A stretch of 64,000 bases of DNA from Gaiellasilicea sp963705515. Lineage in GTDB: Bacteria > Actinomycetota > Thermoleophilia > Gaiellales > Gaiellaceae. Positions 60,166 through 64,000 of the stretch are shown piece after piece. The translations under genes and the position numbers were made by a program. The stretch's first letter is position 1. Each line of letters starts with the position of its first letter. The stretch is from the NCBI GenBank assembly GCA_963705515.1, contig CAVPJV010000009.1, forward strand, positions 310,001-374,000, written 5' to 3'. The notes beneath the pieces were generated by a model. That model worked only from the letters and a program-made list of their open reading frames with translations. It was not told where the DNA came from and did not search any database.

Positions 60166-60638
60166 CCCCCAAGCCGTTCCGTTTCCGCACGATGACGCAG
60201 ACGGATGCGGAGGAGATCGCTCGCTGGCACTACCCAGAGCCGTTCGCCTTCTACGACTGGTCGGCCGACGCGAACGACCTCGCGGAGCTGCTCAGCCCCG
60301 ACCTGCGAGGTGACGTCTACTTCTCCGTCCGCGACGAGAAGGGCGAGCTGGCTGGTTTCTTCGGCTTCAAACGGCCCACCTCCGACACGGTCGAGATCGG
60401 CCTCGGGCTGCATCCCGAGCGGACCGGCCGGGGCCTCGGCGCGTCGTTCCTCGCCGCGGGACTCGGCTATGCACGGTCACGGTTCGCGCCCACCCGATTC
60501 GTCCTCTCTGTGGCGACCTTCAACCGTCGGGCGATCACGGTCTACGAGCGGGCGGGCTTCGCCGTCATCCGCGTCTACATGCACTCGACGAACGGCGGCG
60601 AGTGGGAATTCGTGGAGATGGAGCTCCGGGAGCCTTAG
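60162..60638 (+). CDS. GNAT-family N-acetyltransferase
   Basis: A 158-aa acetyltransferase fold. The acetyl-CoA loop is in HPERTGRGLGASFLAAGL (Q/R-x-x-G-x-G/A), followed by LSVATFNRRAITVYERAGF, the usual GNAT helix-strand. The start of the domain FRFRTMTQTDAEEIARWHYP and the strand GELAGFFGFKRP are typical of small-molecule acetyltransferases. GTG 60162 shares GTGA with the membrane protein stop. It converges with uvrC with a four-base overlap. Substrate unknown. Confidence 0.85.
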   Translation: MTPKPFRFRTMTQTDAEEIARWHYPEPFAFYDWSADANDLAELLSPDLRGDVYFSVRDEKGELAGFFGFKRPTSDTVEIGLGLHPERTGRGLGASFLAAGLGYARSRFAPTRFVLSVATFNRRAITVYERAGFAVIRVYMHSTNGGEWEFVEMELREP

Positions 60639-62485
60639 CCGGCGCCGGTCTTGTGCAGCTGCGCGTAGATCGCGCGCGCCGTCTTCGCCGGGACTCCCGG
60701 CACGCCCTCGAGCTCCTCCTGGGTCGCCGCGACCACCGCCTCCGTCGAGCCGAAGTGCCGCAGCAGCGCCCGCCGACGCGCCGGCCCCACGCCCTCGAGC
60801 GTGTCGAAGAGCGACTCGCGCGACCGCGCGGAGCGCCGCTGGCGGTGGAAGCCGATCGCGAAGCGGTGCGCCTCGTCCCGAACACGTTGAAGCAATTGCA
60901 ATCCGGGGCTGTGCGAATCGAGCAGGATCGGGTCGGACTGCTGCGGGACGAACACCTCCTCCACCCGCTTCGCCAGCGAGATCACCGCCACCCGCGGCAG
61001 CTCGTACGCCTGCATCGCCGCCAGCGCCGCCGAGAGCTGCCCCTTGCCGCCGTCGATGACGACGAGGTTCGGCGCCGTCGCGAAGCCCTCGTCGTAGTCG
61101 TCCTCCGTGCCCGTGCGCAGCCGCGCGAATCGGCGCGACACGACCTCGGCCATGGCCGCGAAGTCGTCCTGGCCGTCGAGCCCGCGGACCGCGAACTTGC
61201 GGTAGTGAGCCTTCTTCGGGATCCCGTCCTGGAACACCACCATCGAGCCGACGATCTCCTGACCCTGGATGTTCGAGATGTCGAAGCACTCGATCCGGAG
61301 CGGCAGGCTCTCGAGGTTGAGCGCCTCGCGCAGCTCTTCGAGCGCGTGCACGCGGCGCAGCTGCTTCTGCTCCGAGACGAGGAGCTCCGAGTCGAGCGCG
61401 AGCCGTGCGTTCTGGGCTGCCAGCTCAGCCAGGCGGCGCTTCTCGCCGCGGGCCGGTGTCCGCACTTCGACGCGGGAGCCGCGCAGCTCCGACAGGAACT
61501 CCTGCAGCGCCTCGAGCCCGGTCGCGTTCGGCGGTACGACGATCTGCGGCGGGATCGAGGGCGCGTTGCCGTAGTACTCGAGCGCGAACGCCTCGAGCAC
61601 CGTGGTCACGTCCTGGCCCTCGACGTTCTCGAGGTGGAAGCCGTGCCGGTCGATCATCTTGCCGCCGCGGAGCGGGAACACCTGCACAGCGGCGCGATCG
61701 CCTTCGGCGGCGACCCCGAGCACGTCGATCGAGCCGGTCTCACGGCGATCGGCGCCCTGCTTCTCGGCCAGGTTCTCGATCGCGAAGAGCCGGTTCCGGT
61801 AGCGCGCCGCGTCCTCGAAGCGCTCGTCGGCGGCCGCCTCGCGCATCTGCTCCTCCAGCTCGCGCACGATCGTCTTCGTGTCGCCGGAGAGGAAGTTGAT
61901 CACGCCCTCGATGATCTCCCGGTAGGCCTCCTTCGAGACGTAGCCGACGCACGGTGCGTGGCAGCGCTCGATGTGGAAGTCGAGGCACGGGATCCCCGAG
62001 TGCCGGCCCGGCTTCGGGCCCTCACAGGGGCGGAACTGGAAGACGCGGTTGAGCACGTCGAGCGTCTCCCGCACTTTCTTCGCGTTCGCGTACGGCCCGA
62101 AGTAGAGGACGCCGCGGCGATGGCGCTCGCGGGTGAACATCACGCGCGGGTACTCGTCCTCGATCGTGACCGCGATGTAGGGGAACGACTTGTCGTCGCG
62201 CAGGCGCACGTTGAACGGCGGCCGGTGCCGTTTGACGAGGTTCTGCTCGAGATGGAGGGCCTCCACCTCGCTGCCGGTGACGATCACCTCGAGATCGGCG
62301 ATTCGCGGCACGAGCTGCGGGATCGAGGCGCGGCTGTCGCCGCGGCCCTCCTGGAAGTAGGAGCGCACGCGCGGGCGCAGCGACTTCGCCTTGCCGATGT
62401 AGAGCACGTCGCCGCGCTCGTCCCGGAAGAGGTAGACACCGGGCTTTGCCGGCAGACCCTTCAACTTGTCCCTGACGTCTGCCAT
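60635..62485 (-). CDS. uvrC: Excinuclease ABC subunit C
   Basis: The 616-aa nuclease cuts both sides of bulky lesions with UvrAB. It has the GIY-YIG domain (GVYLFRDERGDVLYIGKAKS near 15), a Cys-rich middle (GIPCLDFHIERCHAPCVGYV), the UVR domain (VRELEEQMREAAADERFEDA, ARYRNRLFAI), the RNase H-like C-terminal nuclease (IECFDISNIQGQEIVGSMVV, VIDGGKGQLSAALAAM) and two helix-hairpin-helix motifs (LEGVGPARRRALLRHFGS, LEGVPGVPAKTARAI). Start ATG 62485, seven bases after TAAGGT. A LexA box is not seen here. Confidence 0.95.
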   Translation of the reverse strand: MADVRDKLKGLPAKPGVYLFRDERGDVLYIGKAKSLRPRVRSYFQEGRGDSRASIPQLVPRIADLEVIVTGSEVEALHLEQNLVKRHRPPFNVRLRDDKSFPYIAVTIEDEYPRVMFTRERHRRGVLYFGPYANAKKVRETLDVLNRVFQFRPCEGPKPGRHSGIPCLDFHIERCHAPCVGYVSKEAYREIIEGVINFLSGDTKTIVRELEEQMREAAADERFEDAARYRNRLFAIENLAEKQGADRRETGSIDVLGVAAEGDRAAVQVFPLRGGKMIDRHGFHLENVEGQDVTTVLEAFALEYYGNAPSIPPQIVVPPNATGLEALQEFLSELRGSRVEVRTPARGEKRRLAELAAQNARLALDSELLVSEQKQLRRVHALEELREALNLESLPLRIECFDISNIQGQEIVGSMVVFQDGIPKKAHYRKFAVRGLDGQDDFAAMAEVVSRRFARLRTGTEDDYDEGFATAPNLVVIDGGKGQLSAALAAMQAYELPRVAVISLAKRVEEVFVPQQSDPILLDSHSPGLQLLQRVRDEAHRFAIGFHRQRRSARSRESLFDTLEGVGPARRRALLRHFGSTEAVVAATQEELEGVPGVPAKTARAIYAQLHKTGAG

Positions 62486-62491
62486 CGCGGC

Positions 62492-62498
62492 TACCTTA
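62492..62498. promoter_or_regulatory. Overlapping divergent -10 boxes, uvrC / glycoside hydrolase
   Basis: TACCTTA holds TACCTT on the plus strand (62492-62497, nine bases before GTG 62507) and TAAGGT on the minus strand (62498-62493, seven bases before ATG 62485). Confidence 0.55.
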
Positions 62499-62506
62499 GC
62501 CTCGGC

Positions 62507-63997
62507 GTGAAGGGTCTCCTGGCAGCTCTCGCGGCGATGCTTGCCCTTGCACCTGCGGCACACGCGGGCGGTTCGTCCGTTGTCTTCGGCGCGGCCGAGG
62601 ACCGTGTCCGGAGCCCGTTCCTGGTCGAGTCGGAGACCGAGATGGGCCTGCTCAAGCTGGCTGGGTTCCAGGCCGTCCGGGTCACGAGCTTCTGGGAGCC
62701 TGGCCTCTCCGAGCCGACCCCGCACGAGGCGATGGTGCTGGCGAACGTCGACGCCGCGGCGACGATGCACGGGATCCGCGTCTACCTCTCGGTCTACAAC
62801 GCCGGCTCACGCACGACACCGCTGACGGTGGCACAGCGGAAGGAGTTCGCCGCCTATGCGGCCGCGATCGCGAAGGCGAACCCAGGCTTCCGCGATGTGA
62901 TCGTCGGCAACGAGCCCAACCTCAACCGCTTCTGGATGCCGCAGTTCGCGCTCAACGGGACCGGCGCCTCGGCGCCCGCCTACCTGCGCCTGCTCGCGAC
63001 GACCTACGACGCACTGAAGGAGGCGGCGCCCGACGTACGAGTCTGGGGCGGCGCGCTCGCGCCGCGAGGGGTCGACAAACCGAACACGGGCCGCGACACG
63101 ATCTCCCCCACCCGCTTCCTGCGCGAGCTCGGCGTCGCGTACCGGAAGAGCGGGCGCGCGCTCCCGGTCATGGACGGCTTCTCGTTCCATCCCTATCCGC
63201 TCAACTCGAGCGTCCCCGTCGACGCGCTGCCTTCGGATCCGGATCATCTCGGGCTGATCGACCAGGACGTGCTCGTGCGGCTGCTCGGCAGGGCGTTCGA
63301 CGGCACGGCGCAGCTCGGCAAGGGGATGCCGATCCTCTACGACGAGTTCGGGATCGAATCGGCGATCCCGGCCGAGAAGCGCGAGCTCTACGGCGGCGTC
63401 GAGCCCGCGACGACCCGGCCGGTGCCGGAGGCGACGCAGGCGGCGGCCTATCGACGCGCGATCCAACTCGCCTACTGCCAGTCGAACGTCGCCGGGATGC
63501 TCCTCTTCCACACGCACGACGAGCCGGGCCGGCCAGGGTGGCAGTCGGGCCTCGTCTACGCCGACGGCTCGCCCAAGACGTCGCTCGAGCCCGTGCGGCG
63601 CGCAATCGAGTCCGCGGGAACGAGCTCCCTCGGTGCGTGTCCGGTAGAGGCGAAGGTGTCGGCCGCGTTCACCACCGCCGAGCGTACGATCTCGCTCCGA
63701 TGCGAGCGCGCGTGCACCTACCGAGCCCGCCTGCTGCGCCTGCCGCGCCGGACGGCGGTGGCGACGATGACCGGCCGCGCTGCCGCAGGGCAGCGCCTCC
63801 AGGTGCCGGTCGGACCGGCCGACAGCACCCCCGGCTGGTACCAGCTCGCCGTCTCGTTTCTCGACGAGTCGCTGCCGGGACGACCCGTCGAGCGCGTCAG
63901 CACGCCGTACGTGGTGCGTGTCTCCTCGCCGCCGCGCTCCTTGCCGGGTGCGGTGGCGACGACGGTTCTGGCTCCCCGCTTCTGGTCGGAGCAGTAG
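62507..63997 (+). CDS. Secreted glycoside hydrolase-like (beta/alpha)8 protein
   Basis: A 496-aa protein with a signal peptide (GLLAALAAMLALAPAAHA) and a TIM-barrel hydrolase. The acid/base Glu is probably in DVIVGNEPNLNRFW near 127 and the nucleophile in PILYDEFGIES near 283, as in clan GH-A (GH5/GH39-like). The C-terminal 110 residues (after about 380) form a beta-rich domain with one Cys pair (RCERACTYRARLLR). Substrate unknown. Start GTG 62507. It ends three bases before the window edge. Confidence 0.75.
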   Translation: MKGLLAALAAMLALAPAAHAGGSSVVFGAAEDRVRSPFLVESETEMGLLKLAGFQAVRVTSFWEPGLSEPTPHEAMVLANVDAAATMHGIRVYLSVYNAGSRTTPLTVAQRKEFAAYAAAIAKANPGFRDVIVGNEPNLNRFWMPQFALNGTGASAPAYLRLLATTYDALKEAAPDVRVWGGALAPRGVDKPNTGRDTISPTRFLRELGVAYRKSGRALPVMDGFSFHPYPLNSSVPVDALPSDPDHLGLIDQDVLVRLLGRAFDGTAQLGKGMPILYDEFGIESAIPAEKRELYGGVEPATTRPVPEATQAAAYRRAIQLAYCQSNVAGMLLFHTHDEPGRPGWQSGLVYADGSPKTSLEPVRRAIESAGTSSLGACPVEAKVSAAFTTAERTISLRCERACTYRARLLRLPRRTAVATMTGRAAAGQRLQVPVGPADSTPGWYQLAVSFLDESLPGRPVERVSTPYVVRVSSPPRSLPGAVATTVLAPRFWSEQ

Positions 63998-64000
63998 ACG

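Noticed and set aside
60635..62770. Longer N-terminal start for uvrC
   Set aside because: The extension crosses the divergent promoter element and the next gene's signal peptide; ATG 62485 directly precedes the GIY-YIG domain.

Overview
The window is a 64 kb chromosomal segment of a high-GC actinobacterium. WhiA, an actinobacterial-style LexA box, GTG/TTG starts and a short TANNNT -10 box placed 6-9 nt before many start codons (leaderless transcripts) all point there. A deep-branching class such as Thermoleophilia is my best guess, but that is inference. No prophage, insertion sequence or CRISPR array is visible. Two tRNA genes are present, Arg(CCG) and Gly(CCC).

Layout. 1-2.2 kb: pyrimidine operon pyrR-pyrB-pyrC (pyrC runs off the left edge), with a PyrR-binding RNA hairpin in the leader. 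2.2-5.7 kb: a small DUF2007-like protein, RNase Z, an SOS-controlled LysM division-inhibitor candidate with two LexA boxes, a 58-aa membrane protein, and a DgcN/DgcA-type D-glutamate pair. 5.7-17.7 kb: secreted M43 protease, tRNA-Arg, membrane proteins, queF, a nucleoside deoxyribosyltransferase-like protein, class V aminotransferase, MFS, CorA, degenerate GGDEF protein, HerA-like ATPase, peptidoglycan amidase, patatin and HIT hydrolase. 17.8-21.3 kb: hybrid histidine kinase and tRNA-Gly. 21.4-26.1 kb: copper operon (CopC-CopD, YcnI, secreted and membrane proteins). 26.1-36.4 kb: an unusual Kdp potassium-ATPase locus with two kdpA genes, a kdpD split into two genes at opposite ends, KdpE, KdpF, a 27-aa membrane peptide and an unknown protein. 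36.5-44.1 kb: carbonic anhydrase, ArsR/SRPBCC pair, aminotransferase-cupin-SDR operon, ABC exporter, membrane proteins. 44.1-55.6 kb: central carbon genes (class I aldolase, GlpX, gapdh-pgk-tpiA-gpmI) with ArgS, DUF3467, a phosphoesterase, an ECF sigma factor and an M32 carboxypeptidase. 55.6-64 kb: a possible small RNA, whiA, ogt, pruA with an upstream small ORF, a flippase-like protein, GNAT, uvrC and a secreted glycoside hydrolase.

How the genes fit together. KdpD-C/KdpE is followed by its target transporter genes, read from a separate promoter. The gap-pgk-tpiA-gpmI genes are translationally coupled by overlaps. whiA, the glycolytic genes and uvrC are remnants of the conserved uvrC-rapZ-yvcK-whiA-gap-pgk-tpi order; rapZ and yvcK are absent between uvrC and whiA.

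Caution. At least 12 single-base frameshifts interrupt otherwise well-conserved proteins (HerA-like, histidine kinase, KdpD-N, KdpA1, an alpha/beta hydrolase with four, aldolase with four). Nearly all are one extra base, mostly in short C/G runs, and most cluster at 42.8-44.9 kb. I read these as probable sequence errors rather than true pseudogenes, and give coordinates spanning the whole gene.
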